A stretch of 64,000 nt of DNA from Naumovozyma dairenensis CBS 421. Its lineage: Eukaryota > Ascomycota > Saccharomycetes > Saccharomycetales > Saccharomycetaceae. Made by a program: the position numbers and the translations under genes. Position 1 is the first letter of the stretch. The number at the start of each line of letters is the position of its first letter. The stretch spans positions 1,381,259-1,445,258 of the forward strand of contig NC_016481.1 in the NCBI RefSeq assembly GCF_000227115.2, read 5' to 3'. Positions 1-9,588 of this stretch are shown here, in pieces. The notes beneath the pieces were generated by a model. It was not told the origin of the DNA. It made no database searches and saw nothing but the letters and a program-made list of their open reading frames with translations.

Positions 1-604
1 AAATGGTAGTCTGCAAGATATCCCTCCTGAGCTGGAAAGGGGGCTCGGCTTACAACTGGAAGAGTCGTCAGTTTCTATTGGAAGAGATGAACGACTAACA
101 CTCGATCATGATCGAAGTCAACGTGGATTGAATGAAAATATTGGACCGAATGACAAACCTATTCTTAACAGTACGAATTCTACCCATGAGATAATAGATG
201 ACCTTACTGGAAATCTTAAAGATAAAGAGTCAAATTTTGAATCACAACAAATGGATGATCAACAGTTACCATTAAGCGACTCGCAAACTAAGAACCCTGG
301 TAATGAGGAGCAAAATATCAAAGAAATTTCAATGGAGAACAATGGTGACTACATTAGTGATCGTCCTGCCAAGCCTAATGATGAAACTGCTGTCTCCAAA
401 GAGGCTTCTGGAGACGATCAAGCTGGACAAGACCTAATAATTGAATCGCCAAATAATAATAATGACGAGGGTCAAAAATTACCAAATAAAGAGGATAAAT
501 CAGTTCAAGAGGTCTCGCCTCTCACTGCGTTGGGCACCATAAATAACCAAGAAGAACTTGACGCAGAGGCACTTGAAAAAGAAGAAAAGGATCTGACTAC
601 TTAA
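1..604 (+). CDS. C-terminal tail of an unidentified protein (5' end outside window)
   Basis: The reading frame is open from the left edge of the window (first full codon at base 2) to a TAA at 602-604, about 200 codons. There is no convincing internal start: an apparent start at 128 is a TTG codon, so the gene begins outside the window. The visible part is hydrophilic, very acidic and rich in Asn, Gln, Ser and Glu, with no domain, membrane segment or motif that I recognise. It converges on the AFR1-like gene. In S. cerevisiae the gene in this place next to YER158C is COG3 (YER157W), but the low-complexity tail seen here does not look like the Cog3 C-terminus as I remember it, so I do not assign that name. 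Confidence 0.75.
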   Translation, partial: NGSLQDIPPELERGLGLQLEESSVSIGRDERLTLDHDRSQRGLNENIGPNDKPILNSTNSTHEIIDDLTGNLKDKESNFESQQMDDQQLPLSDSQTKNPGNEEQNIKEISMENNGDYISDRPAKPNDETAVSKEASGDDQAGQDLIIESPNNNNDEGQKLPNKEDKSVQEVSPLTALGTINNQEELDAEALEKEEKDLTT

Positions 605-972
605 CTATTTGGGAGTCTATTTTTATTATTATTCTTAAACGATTATTTGTATCCACATACAACTTTTTACTTCTTCATTTTATTTTTTATAAACTTATGC
701 TTCCTTCACGAAGAGATGATTAGTTCTCGATCTCACGTTGATAGAAAGAAGATGATGAAGTGAGGGGAAGGCTCTTATGTGTACATTATATATATGATAG
801 AAATTAAAAATTAAAATAGACTCGAGAACTAAACAGTACAAAATGGACAAAATAACAAGTGGTAATGTATTTTTTTATTATGAATATTTATTTAGACCAT
901 ATGTGTTTGTTATTTAAGTATCTTTAACCGTTATTAATTAATAGCATGTGTTTTTTTCCAGTTCAAAAACAG
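605..972. other. Convergent intergenic region, 3' ends of two genes
   Basis: This AT-rich stretch lies between two convergent stop codons. It holds TATATATA-type runs near 785-795, of the kind used as yeast 3'-end efficiency elements, and several T and A runs. I see no gene, RNA or repeat in it. Confidence 0.6.
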
Positions 973-3174
973 TTAGTGAAAATAATGGGTGAATTTTGAA
1001 CTATCATGATGAACATTCATTTCATTCCTCTTAAATTCATTAATTTCCAATTTTATTTCATTAATGAATCCATAATCCTTCAAAAAGACTACTTTATCTC
1101 CATAGGGGCTCTTATCACTAGTAGGTTCTAGGCCCCCTCTTTCATATTCAAGCGGTGAATACGTCTGCATTAAAGAGATTGTTGTAGCAAATCTTAATGA
1201 TTTCTTACCATTGTTTGCCTTTAATAATGATATAGAAGTTGGAGTGGAGACTGTTGTTGATGTAGAGTATCCTGTATTTAAAGATGATGTAAGAGAAGAG
1301 GAAGAGGTGGATGAATCTGTCGAATCATTCGTACCACTCTTGGTTTTGAGGGCTTGAGTTGCTACTGTTTTAGGATTGGGTGATGAGGTTGGATTTTCAA
1401 TGATATTGACAGTTTCCCATTCTTGTTTTAATCTGTCCAAAGTCGTATCTGATTCTGAAGATGGAATATTTGTTGCATCTGCTGTTGTAGGATCTACGCA
1501 TTTTTGATAGAATCTTTTGGCAGATTGTGTGTCCGTTAGAGTAGGTCTATTTGGAGATCTTGCTGGTGGCATATTTGTAACTTTATCTTCAGGATGTTTA
1601 CCCAAGTCAGCAAACTTTCTGTTTAGGTCTTCATCTGAAGTGTTATAATTGTTATTAAGGGGACCAATATCGGACGATTCAACAGTTTTCTTAGTTGATA
1701 TAAAATTTTTGAAAAATGACCCAATTCTTTGTGAGTTTGATCTCTTAATAGATTTAGTAGTCTTGTTATCAGTGTCTTTGTCATCGTCATTGGTGTCTGT
1801 TCTTTTCAATCTTAAAAATGACGTAGTGATAGATTTCGATCTTTTCACAGAGTTATTATTGTTATTCTTGGATATGGTTGAAGATTCCTCTTCACTTGGA
1901 ACGAGCGATGATAGAATTGAAGTTGTAGAGTCTGATGGAAAAGATGAAGGCAGTATCTGGCTTGAATTTGGAAATTGACTTCTTGGGGTAAAACTCTCTC
2001 CGTTAGGAAATTGGAAAGAAGTTTTCATCTGTCTACGTTGTATTTGGTATGGAGTCAAGTCTTTCTTCTTCGTTAGGAAAGGTGGTGTGTTGTTCACGAT
2101 GGTGGTAGGTACAACATTTTGAGTGACACTTTTAGAAGGTGGATAAGCATTTGAACTATTGTAGATATTAGAGTATTTTCTCATTGAACCATTTCTATTT
2201 CTATCTGTTACTAACTTTGTCGATCTATGAGTAGTTTTCAATGTTGAGAAGTTGTGTTTGTTATTGTTATTACCAGAAATAGTTTGATGGTGATTATTAT
2301 GATGACGATAATGTTGTGGTAGGTCAGTTCTGGAGGAACGATTATTTGCTTGTTGCAGTGGTATATTTAGTGACAGTTGTTGTTGAAGAGGACTTCTTTG
2401 AAGAGGCGTTGCATTTTTCTGTTGTACTTGTTGCCTTTGGTCGTGCTTTTGGTAGAGTGGAATTCTGGGGTCTGATTTATTGTGTCTTTTTGGACTTCTT
2501 TGATATGGTTCCTGCTCAATTTGGATACTTGATCTTTCTGGTAAAGGCTTCATTGCCTTCGTTGACAGCTGTTGGATCCGTGGATTGACAGGCATCCTTG
2601 CTGTTGCTTGGATGCTATTCCTCCTTTGAGAAGCAAATGAACTTGAATTCAAATTAGAAGTCGAATTATTTTTTAATGAAAGTGAATTACTACTGACTGA
2701 TATTGGGAGAGTTGTAGAGGGAGTGCTGTTATTACGTGGTTCTTGATGATTTTGATATGAATGGCGGCGAGAAGAAGAAGACAATGCTAATGAGGATGTA
2801 CTATTGTTAGAAGGTCTGTTAACAGCAGAAGGTGTTATAAAAGGAGTTCCTGAAGTATACGAATGTCCATGATTGTTCATATAAGAGTAATTAAGCTGTG
2901 AATGATTATTATTTTTATGATCACCAATTGATCTTCTATTTAATTGGTTATTTGGATTCATATTGTACGATGCGTTTACTTTCCTACGTAACGGATGATT
3001 TTGAACAGACTGGGGAATTTGGAAAAGGTCAGACGTGGAACCTGACCTTGGGATTAACCTATTTGTCCTAGTTGCAACGTTGCTTTTAGTACCATAGCTA
3101 GTATTTGTCGATGACGATAAATATATACTATCAGAACTTGGAGAGGTTAATGGTTGTGAATTTAAAGGCATCAT
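973..3174 (-). CDS. AFR1: Afr1/YER158C family protein (septin and PP1-associated, mating morphogenesis)
   Basis: A 733-residue, Ser/Asn/Gln-rich, mostly disordered protein. The ordered part is the last ~80 residues, which hold the PP1-binding consensus [RK]x[VIL]x[FW] as KSLRF at about residues 658-662, followed by the TYSP and YERGG stretch and a helical segment ending in THYFH. This is the arrangement I know from S. cerevisiae Afr1 and its paralogue YER158C. Afr1 is induced by pheromone, works with septins and Glc7 phosphatase in mating-projection formation, and dampens receptor signalling. Place in the gene order (before BUR6, SPT2, RAD4) matches YER158C, so this copy is equivalent to YER158C/AFR1; I cannot say which paralogue's role it keeps. 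Two ATG codons open the frame (3174 and 3171). An N gap lies 127 bp upstream of the start. Confidence 0.7.
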   Translation of the reverse strand: MMPLNSQPLTSPSSDSIYLSSSTNTSYGTKSNVATRTNRLIPRSGSTSDLFQIPQSVQNHPLRRKVNASYNMNPNNQLNRRSIGDHKNNNHSQLNYSYMNNHGHSYTSGTPFITPSAVNRPSNNSTSSLALSSSSRRHSYQNHQEPRNNSTPSTTLPISVSSNSLSLKNNSTSNLNSSSFASQRRNSIQATARMPVNPRIQQLSTKAMKPLPERSSIQIEQEPYQRSPKRHNKSDPRIPLYQKHDQRQQVQQKNATPLQRSPLQQQLSLNIPLQQANNRSSRTDLPQHYRHHNNHHQTISGNNNNKHNFSTLKTTHRSTKLVTDRNRNGSMRKYSNIYNSSNAYPPSKSVTQNVVPTTIVNNTPPFLTKKKDLTPYQIQRRQMKTSFQFPNGESFTPRSQFPNSSQILPSSFPSDSTTSILSSLVPSEEESSTISKNNNNNSVKRSKSITTSFLRLKRTDTNDDDKDTDNKTTKSIKRSNSQRIGSFFKNFISTKKTVESSDIGPLNNNYNTSDEDLNRKFADLGKHPEDKVTNMPPARSPNRPTLTDTQSAKRFYQKCVDPTTADATNIPSSESDTTLDRLKQEWETVNIIENPTSSPNPKTVATQALKTKSGTNDSTDSSTSSSSLTSSLNTGYSTSTTVSTPTSISLLKANNGKKSLRFATTISLMQTYSPLEYERGGLEPTSDKSPYGDKVVFLKDYGFINEIKLEINEFKRNEMNVHHDSSKFTHYFH

Positions 3175-3300
3175 TTTTCAACTGTGGAGAGGTAAATTTG
3201 GGTAAGATGTATTCTGTATTTACAGTTTTTAGCGGTCCCAGCTTTGAGATAGAAATTTGATATATAGCAGCGATTGGATGTCTTTAATGGACAGATAATT

Positions 3301-3320
3301 NNNNNNNNNNNNNNNNNNNN
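3301..3320. other. Assembly gap (20 N)
   Basis: Twenty consecutive N bases. The round number suggests a scaffolding or placeholder gap whose true size may differ. It lies in the promoter side of the AFR1-like gene, so regulatory content may be missing here. Confidence 0.98.
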
Positions 3321-3521
3321 TTGGTTGTTGAAATTTGCTAGATTGGAAATAGGTTGCTAAGAGATAGAACAACTGGAAATAGACTATGCTAATAAGATTA
3401 ATTTAACAAGAATACATAAGAGGAGTTAATAAGTTTAACAACGAAGGCCTTGGGCTGTATAAATTTTCGTTCTTGAATACATAAAACCAAGTAGTTCTAT
3501 AAATAATGAACAACTAGAAAA

Positions 3522-3559
3522 CTGGCTGTCTGGCTGTCTGGCTGTCTGGCTGTCTGGCT
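3522..3559. repeat. Tandem repeat of 8-bp unit CTGGCTGT (about 4.75 copies)
   Basis: Four perfect direct copies of CTGGCTGT followed by a partial copy CTGGCT, about 350 bp upstream of the AFR1-like start. A microsatellite-like tract, likely length-variable between strains. Confidence 0.95.
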
Positions 3560-4568
3560 CCTCTAAGAAAGTGGGAGAAAAAAGTGAAAAATTTGGCGTC
3601 AAACTTTTAAATTGGACTTTGATCCGCTGAGAATATACCGCACAACTGCTATTTCTCGAGAACTGGTGATTTTAATTCAGTTGCGTGCTGTTCGTACGGA
3701 TGTTTCTCTGCCGCCTCGGAGTATTTTTGTGGGCCTTTCGTTTAATAATGCAGTTGGCTGCCTCTATTAGAGCTTCTAATAATAACTGAAGTTGTAAGAT
3801 ATATATTGAACGACTGTGCTGGTACTATTAAGTGTTCTCCTGACAAGATAGCCTACTGGCGAACTCATTGCTTGAAACTATTTTATATAACTTAGTACTT
3901 TGTATTTGGCGGATGGATGCGACAAGCGAACAAAAAAGTTCTCACTAGTTACGTATCGTTTAAGACATTTATTATCCAGTCGTTCTATATATTCAGGTTA
4001 ATGCGAAATCGGAAGAAGTCACATTACGTATGCTTACGTACTATATTCCCCTTTTTCAGTATATATCAAGCTTGCGGTAGCTTCATTCCTTCTTTCGGCA
4101 AAATGATACGATCGTTGTATCTCTTTTTTTCTTGTCCTCCCTTTTCGGTTGTACATGTGGCCACAAAAAAAATCTCCTAATATGGAATTATCTCCTAACA
4201 CCCACCATTTACCCAAATAGGAAAATATATTGGGTGGAGCCTCTGGCAGCCGGGCAAAGGGAAAAGAACATTGTTTCCCGCGGGGCAACCCCGAAGTCTG
4301 GAAAACAGCCGTACGCCACACTCTAAGATTACGATAAAAGAATGGACCGCTTTAGAAACTGAGACAACGACACAACTTCCGCGACAGCAACAGAGACAGC
4401 GACACACTTTATGGAAACAATTTAAAGAAAATGGTTCATTTTCACCTGTTCGTGATACACAGATTTCTTTCAATGCAATAATCAGATTAATTATTAATAT
4501 ACATTATGTAGAGGCATGTCTGATGCTTATATACAGTTACAATGTAGGATATTACTAATATTTTGTAA

Positions 4569-6290
4569 TTAGATTTCTATAGTTGTTGCTTCAGCACTAC
4601 GTTTCTTTAACATCGTAGAAGACGTAGGCGTGAAACTTTCAGTTTCCCCGATATTAAGAACAGGTTTACTGTGATCAGATCCTACATCGTCAACACTGAC
4701 TGTATCTTCACTTATTGCTCCAGCTTCATCTCCAAAGGAACCTTTCAATAGTTTTTCTTCACCAAACTCAATCCATCTTGCAATTTGTGGTATACCTGTA
4801 TATTTACCATACTTGGTACAAATAGAATAGAATATACCATCTTGGTTTGAGTATAATTTTAGGCATGTTAATCTAATACTCAAGATAATGAGAGAGCCAA
4901 TAATACCGAAACCTGGGGCAACACAAAATGCACCAAATGTACTCCAATCATTTATATATAACCCGTTGGAAATCAATAATAATCTACCACCTTCACGAGC
5001 AGAGCCATAATAAATTGTACCAAAGACCCACACTGAGAAAATACCACTTAATCCACCACCAACAACTTCCCACGCAGACCAAATATTATCTAATTTAGAC
5101 CATAATCCAACGACTAAAACTGGAACAACACTACTGGATAATAAATCAACAATCAAATAAATATTTAAAACGTCTTCCGCAATTAACCCTACTACCACCA
5201 CGGGGAACATGATTAGAACAACAATACCACGAACATACATAATTGGTAGCTTATTTCTAAAGATATCATTAGAAATAGTGGACACCAAGGCACTTTGTAA
5301 AGAATCTAGAGTACATGTTGATAAAATAACGGAAAATACAATGGTAAACCCCATAACCCAAGATGGTAATTCAGATAACAAGATGAAAAATGCAGCACCT
5401 GAGTTTTCTTCATCGTTAACGGAAATTAAACCGGCCCAAACGGCAATGAAACCAGTGACACCGATGACAGTACAGAAAATAACTAAAATAAAACATGCGA
5501 TGGAACAACCAATGATCAAGTCTTTGTCAGATCTAGAGGCAAATGTACGTAACCAAAACCCGCTCATAAAGAAATCATTAGTGAAAATTGCAAATACTAA
5601 GATGTAAATTAATTGCCAACCTAATTTATTTGACTTCAATAAACCGGAAGGGCCAATCTTTGACCTATCAATATCAATATAACTACCCATAGCACAAGCA
5701 ACAATAATTAATAAAACGAAAACAGCAGAAACTTGTAATGAATCCGTGATGAAAGAAATATTGAAACCACCAATAGTAGTGTAAATAGTAGTCACAATAC
5801 ATTCAATGATTATAACAGGTAAAGCTTTAATTTGAGTCATAGTTTCAATAGCATATTTCAAACTTGCAACTTCACTGACTAAGAACAGATAAACAGTCAA
5901 AATAGTACAAGCACTTAAATACCAACCACAAATTAAACCAAACCTATGGAAAACCCATTCAGTCAACACGAACCCATTTGGTGTCTTCTTTCTAATCAAT
6001 GGACCCAAGAAGGCAAAAACAAACATTGGTAATCCACCAGCAATTGTATAGACTAAAAGGCCATGTAACCCACTAATGTTAGCAATTTGTGGGTACGCAC
6101 TTAGAACACCGACACCAAGACCAGATGCAACAAAATTGAATGCCAACGGAAGGGCCTTTTGTGTACCATTGGCTGATAAGAATGCTTTGGAATCACGTTT
6201 CCAATAGGCGACGATAGACGCCGTGATCAATAGGATCATATAAGTCGGCCATATAATGGCATTGGATGTAAGTTGCGATAATGAACCCAT
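4569..6290 (-). CDS. Sodium:solute symporter family (SSS) membrane transporter, Dur3-like
   Basis: A 573-residue, strongly hydrophobic protein with about 13 predicted membrane segments and a hydrophilic C-terminal tail of ~80 residues. The arrangement and local sequence (Gly-rich segment FVASGLGVGVL near residue 52, TTIYTTIGGFN near 165, TDSLQVSAV just after) fit the SSS family, to which the yeast urea/polyamine permease Dur3 belongs. It is clearly shorter than S. cerevisiae Dur3 (about 735 residues) and diverged from it, so the substrate cannot be stated. S. cerevisiae has no such gene between YER158C and BUR6. The ATG at 6290 is followed by a plausible N-terminus. Upstream, at 6651-6660, lies a TTCGGCCGAA palindrome that could bind a zinc-cluster regulator. 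An alternative is a choline- or proline-type SSS member. Confidence 0.75.
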   Translation of the reverse strand: MGSLSQLTSNAIIWPTYMILLITASIVAYWKRDSKAFLSANGTQKALPLAFNFVASGLGVGVLSAYPQIANISGLHGLLVYTIAGGLPMFVFAFLGPLIRKKTPNGFVLTEWVFHRFGLICGWYLSACTILTVYLFLVSEVASLKYAIETMTQIKALPVIIIECIVTTIYTTIGGFNISFITDSLQVSAVFVLLIIVACAMGSYIDIDRSKIGPSGLLKSNKLGWQLIYILVFAIFTNDFFMSGFWLRTFASRSDKDLIIGCSIACFILVIFCTVIGVTGFIAVWAGLISVNDEENSGAAFFILLSELPSWVMGFTIVFSVILSTCTLDSLQSALVSTISNDIFRNKLPIMYVRGIVVLIMFPVVVVGLIAEDVLNIYLIVDLLSSSVVPVLVVGLWSKLDNIWSAWEVVGGGLSGIFSVWVFGTIYYGSAREGGRLLLISNGLYINDWSTFGAFCVAPGFGIIGSLIILSIRLTCLKLYSNQDGIFYSICTKYGKYTGIPQIARWIEFGEEKLLKGSFGDEAGAISEDTVSVDDVGSDHSKPVLNIGETESFTPTSSTMLKKRSAEATTIEI

Positions 6291-7995
6291 AATAATATAC
6301 TAGTCTGACAGTAGTTGTTTCTTTGTTAATAATATATTTTTTATCCCGTAACTGTATTTAAGAGCAGCAATTCCTTTATTCTTGAATTAGGACAAGCTAT
6401 GACAAAAAAAGCTGGTCAGAACAATAGAGTAAATGGATGTCCTTTATATATGTGATGAGATCAAGTTCTTAATGACTTTCTTGCGATGACTTAAAAAGTT
6501 CAAGTAATGAAAAAAGAAAAATTTCTTCACTTAAAAGAACCATTTACCAACCTGTCAAGATCATCTATTATAATAATCTTTGTACAGAAATGGCATATAT
6601 AGACAGCGTCTATACTACACACCTTTTCGTGTGAAAATCTACAGAACATTTTCGGCCGAATAAATGGCTTTAGTAGAAATAGGGAAGCCTACCTTCCATT
6701 CTATTTACTTTATGAACGGAGTTATTTGGTTGCGGGTATTATTGAGTAAATTCATGCAAATGTCCTTTGCCTCAAGCCATGCAAAAATTCCTTTAAAAAT
6801 TTTCAAATTTCATGTGAATAAAGGCTGCGGATAAATATGCAAAATTGAGTTTCGCGAAAACATGCTAATAGAAAAACAAAGATTTTACTATGAAAAGCAT
6901 AGCAATCTGTATATCCCTTCATATGGATATATTAATCCCCTTTTCGTTCTAATAGAAGTATAAAAGGTTAACAAATGTACCTTGATTATTAAAAGTTGTT
7001 ACTTCTGACTATGTATTTACGTCTTTTATATACCTAGCTTCGGCAAGCTCGTCACACTTCCTGCCCTCTGTAACATCTTCAAATAAAACAATAAAGATGT
7101 TACCATTGCTCGACCTTTCGAAGCAAAGGAAAACAATTGTTACAAACAAGATACCTTGCAAATTTTTCAATAGTTACTGTAATGGTGATGTGATAGATTA
7201 AATTGGAAAGTAGCGGAGCAAATGTAGGTTGCCCTGAGGAACATATCAATACGGTCTGAAGTTGGGTTTAATAATCGTTTAATTCGTTAGTACAAGGTTG
7301 TAATAACTATATTTCATTAATTGCTTTGGTTTATCTATGAATTTATAATTAGTTCGGAGTAAAAAAGTAGTGAGGATTTAGCAGGACTCTTAGAGGTTCC
7401 CAAAAACTTGTGTTTACTAGTTCCGATGAATTAAGCAATATTTCATCATGACATGTATTGTATCTCCTATAAAAAATAAATGCTTAGAATGGAACCTAAA
7501 ATTACATGGATCTAAGAAGTCCACAAAGAATGTTACCCGAGCTCTTTGAAAGTATTGAAATTTATTTATTCTATGGGGTCTCGAAGACTGCTTCAAAACA
7601 TATAGCAAGAATAAGAATAGAATACAAACATACCAATCGAGTTCAATGATCATTCTATAAATATACATATATACATGGACTACCATCTATATTTGACATA
7701 TACAAATAATAATATAGGTTACCTATATATAGATGATAGTGTTGCTTAAGGATTGAGTTACAATTCGAAGTCGAAGTACAGCTAATTTGACGGTCCACCG
7801 AAGCAGCCAATCCTGTCTCCTCTACTAGGATGATATCCCAAGGACCAAATATTTATCCGAACCATTTCAGACAACGGGTGGTAAACTATCCAAGCATGTT
7901 CGCTTTCTAATACTGTCACGAACGACTATTAACTTAGCATACCTTTAACGTCTTACGCGCAGAGCGTTATAGCAGCGCCTCTAATGTCGAGTTAA
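6291..7995. other. Intergenic region between the SSS transporter promoter and the BUR6 3' end
   Basis: About 1.7 kb. The left half is the promoter side of the transporter. It contains the palindrome TTCGGCCGAA (6651-6660) and isolated GATAA cores near 6340 and 6833, too few to argue for nitrogen control. The right half is downstream of BUR6. The only longish ORF (7417-7686, minus strand) has no recognisable content. No RNA gene seen. Confidence 0.55.
6651..6660. promoter_or_regulatory. Perfect palindrome TTCGGCCGAA, possible zinc-cluster factor site
   Basis: A 10-bp perfect inverted repeat with CGG/CCG half-sites, 361 bp upstream of the transporter start codon. Zn2Cys6 regulators of fungi bind paired CGG triplets, often upstream of permease genes. 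Binding is inferred only. Confidence 0.35.
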
Positions 7996-8469
7996 TCAAT
8001 CGATTTCGTTCTTAATATTCTCAGAAACAGAAGTAGAGGCAGATGGTACAGTCGCAGCGGAGGCGGAAGCTGCAGCAGTAGCAGCAGCAGCAGCAGCAGC
8101 TTCTTCACCACAAACGTATTCTCTTAAGAAATCAAATTTTTCATCTGTTAAAATAGTTTGTTTCAAGACATCTGAAGTTATTCTCTTCGTACCACTTTCT
8201 CTTGCAATATCACCACTTTTCTTAACTAATAGAGCTATGAAAAATTCTAAAGCTCTACCTGTTAGGACTGGTGTAGCTTGAGAAACTTTACCAATATCTT
8301 CGTCTGTTTGCATGATCTTCTTAACTTTGGCGGGCGGGAAATGGGTCTTTATCCTATCGAAAACTTCCTTTAATTCTGGATCTGGTTTTCGTTCTTCTTG
8401 TTGTTGTTCTGCCGATATGGCAATGTCATTCTGTTCCCCTATCTTTGAATATTGTTCTTGATTTTCCAT
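7996..8469 (-). CDS. BUR6: Bur6, alpha subunit of negative cofactor 2 (NC2/Dr1-Drap1)
   Basis: A 157-residue protein, slightly longer than S. cerevisiae Bur6 (142). The histone-fold core runs from about residue 38 to 118 and includes the PPAKVKKIMQTDEDIGKVS start of the fold. The N-terminus is charged. The C-terminus carries an alanine-rich run (about residues 126-142, encoded by GCTGCT repeats) and ends in ENIKNEID. Bur6 pairs with Ncb2 to bind TBP on DNA and modulate RNA polymerase II preinitiation complexes, mostly as a repressor, in the nucleus. Its place next to SPT2 and RAD4 matches YER159C. A Reb1-type site lies 206 bp upstream (8675-8682). Confidence 0.93.
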   Translation of the reverse strand: MENQEQYSKIGEQNDIAISAEQQQEERKPDPELKEVFDRIKTHFPPAKVKKIMQTDEDIGKVSQATPVLTGRALEFFIALLVKKSGDIARESGTKRITSDVLKQTILTDEKFDFLREYVCGEEAAAAAAATAAASASAATVPSASTSVSENIKNEID

Positions 8470-8674
8470 TGTTATCGTAACTGTTATAATGTTTCGTGCT
8501 TCGATGTTTTTTTCTTTTGTTTTCTAATAGTCTTATTTCAATGGTTTTTATTTGCGATGACCTTTAAATTGTGTCATTTCCAAAGACGGTAACAGGAAGG
8601 AAGGGGGGGGGAATTCTTACCAACGCGAACTTTTCCTCACTTTAAAAAAACGTGTTTATATACTTTTTTTCCAC

Positions 8675-8682
8675 CCGGGTAA
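8675..8682 (-). promoter_or_regulatory. Reb1-type site CCGGGTAA upstream of BUR6
   Basis: Matches the Reb1 core TTACCCGG in reverse and lies 206 bp upstream of the BUR6 start. Reb1 is a general regulatory factor that clears nucleosomes from promoters. Assignment is by motif only. Confidence 0.5.
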
Positions 8683-9499
8683 ATTAAATGTGTGAGTGTT
8701 CAAAGAAACTTTTGGTGGTTGTGCGTCTGTGCTTTTTTTCCTGGAGTTTGTATGCGAAGAATTTTCGGAGTGGTGAGCAGGCCTCGCCCGCTCGCCCTTC
8801 ATATTTTTTTTTTTCTTGTCAGATGAGAAAGAGAGAAGGGCGATGAGACACACAAAAAATCGGACTGATAAATTGTCTAGACAGGAAACGTCACAGTCTA
8901 GTATCGACTTGGTACCTTCATGGTTTAACAAAATTCATATCTCTGAGTTCAATCATAGCTTAGCCTTTCTAGAGACTACAACAGACTCTTAATGTTTATG
9001 CGTTCGTTTTGCAGCTCTTGAGTAAAAGCGGCCTACATCTCCAATAGACCTCTTTTAATCAGAAATAGCACGATATAATCAAAGAAAATATTATATTTGA
9101 CTAACATACACCACCTAAGATTGATGTCCTCTAGAGTTTCAGAAAAAATCTTCTTCAAGAGAATTCTTGAACTTTTTACTTTGCCCTTAAAATACTACGC
9201 GGAGCATATCTCTATTGATTTTAAATTACTAATTTTGGTCATAGTTAGTAAAGAGTTTATGCACATAGTAAAAATATATAAATTATGGTTTTTGTTTATT
9301 TTTCAAAGTAAATATCCAAAGCTTAAACAAAAAAAATAAGTAAAATTCCACATTTAATAAAAAATAGAAAAAAACTACGATGCCAAAAAGTTTCTCTTAA
9401 ATATTTACCAGTTTGCATTTAAAAGAATATATCTACTTTTTATAGTCTAATATATCTAATCCAGTAAGCAAATAGGGAGTTATTAGTTGATTAAAAACT

Positions 9500-9505
9500 A
9501 AAAAA
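9500..9505 (-). terminator. RNA polymerase III terminator of tRNA-Arg
   Basis: Six T on the minus strand, about 11 bp after the tRNA 3' end, the expected termination signal for pol III. Confidence 0.8.
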
Positions 9506-9515
9506 TAAAATAATT

Positions 9516-9588
9516 CTTCCCCGCCAGGACTCGAACCTGGAATCTTCTGGTTCGTAGCCAGACGCCGTGACCATTGGGCCACGAGGAA
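9516..9588 (-). tRNA. tRNA-Arg (anticodon ACG)
   Basis: A 73-nt gene on the minus strand. Acceptor arms TTCCTCG and CGGGGAA pair with one G-U, followed by discriminator G. The A box is TGGCCCAATGG, the B box GGTTCGAGTCC, and the anticodon loop CTACGAA gives anticodon ACG, reading CGN arginine codons after A34-to-I editing. There is no intron. It ends in a T-run terminator at 9500-9505. S. cerevisiae also has a tR(ACG) gene on chromosome V. Confidence 0.97.

Larger units (their letters stand above)
3175..4568. other. Long intergenic region upstream of the AFR1-like gene
   Basis: About 1.4 kb with no credible gene. Several overlapping short ORFs on both strands between 3917 and 4558 have no recognisable content. 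The region holds a 20-N gap (3301-3320), an 8-bp tandem repeat (3522-3559) and a GC-rich patch of nested palindromes (4259-4293). I looked for the pheromone element TGAAACA and found only near matches, such as TGAAACT at about 3874. Confidence 0.6.
8470..9515. other. Intergenic region upstream of BUR6 to tRNA-Arg
   Basis: About 1 kb. It holds a run of nine G (8603-8611), a Reb1-type CCGGGTAA (8675-8682), a PAC-like GCGATGAG (8840-8847) and the T-run terminator of the tRNA gene (on the minus strand, 9500-9505). The ORF at 8656-8931 lacks any recognisable protein feature. Confidence 0.6.

Noticed and set aside
1..604. Assignment of the first gene to COG3
   Set aside because: Position fits YER157W, but the Asn/Glu-rich tail does not match the Cog3 C-terminus as I recall it.
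3917..4558. Several overlapping ORFs of 60-95 codons on both strands
   Set aside because: Mutually overlapping, no recognisable protein features, GC-rich palindromes inside.
8840..8847. PAC box GCGATGAG about 370 bp upstream of BUR6
   Set aside because: No RRPE beside it and BUR6 is not a ribosome-biogenesis gene; a single 8-mer is expected by chance.
8656..8931. 91-codon ORF on the minus strand upstream of BUR6
   Set aside because: No domain or similarity, covers BUR6 promoter motifs, low-complexity Lys run.
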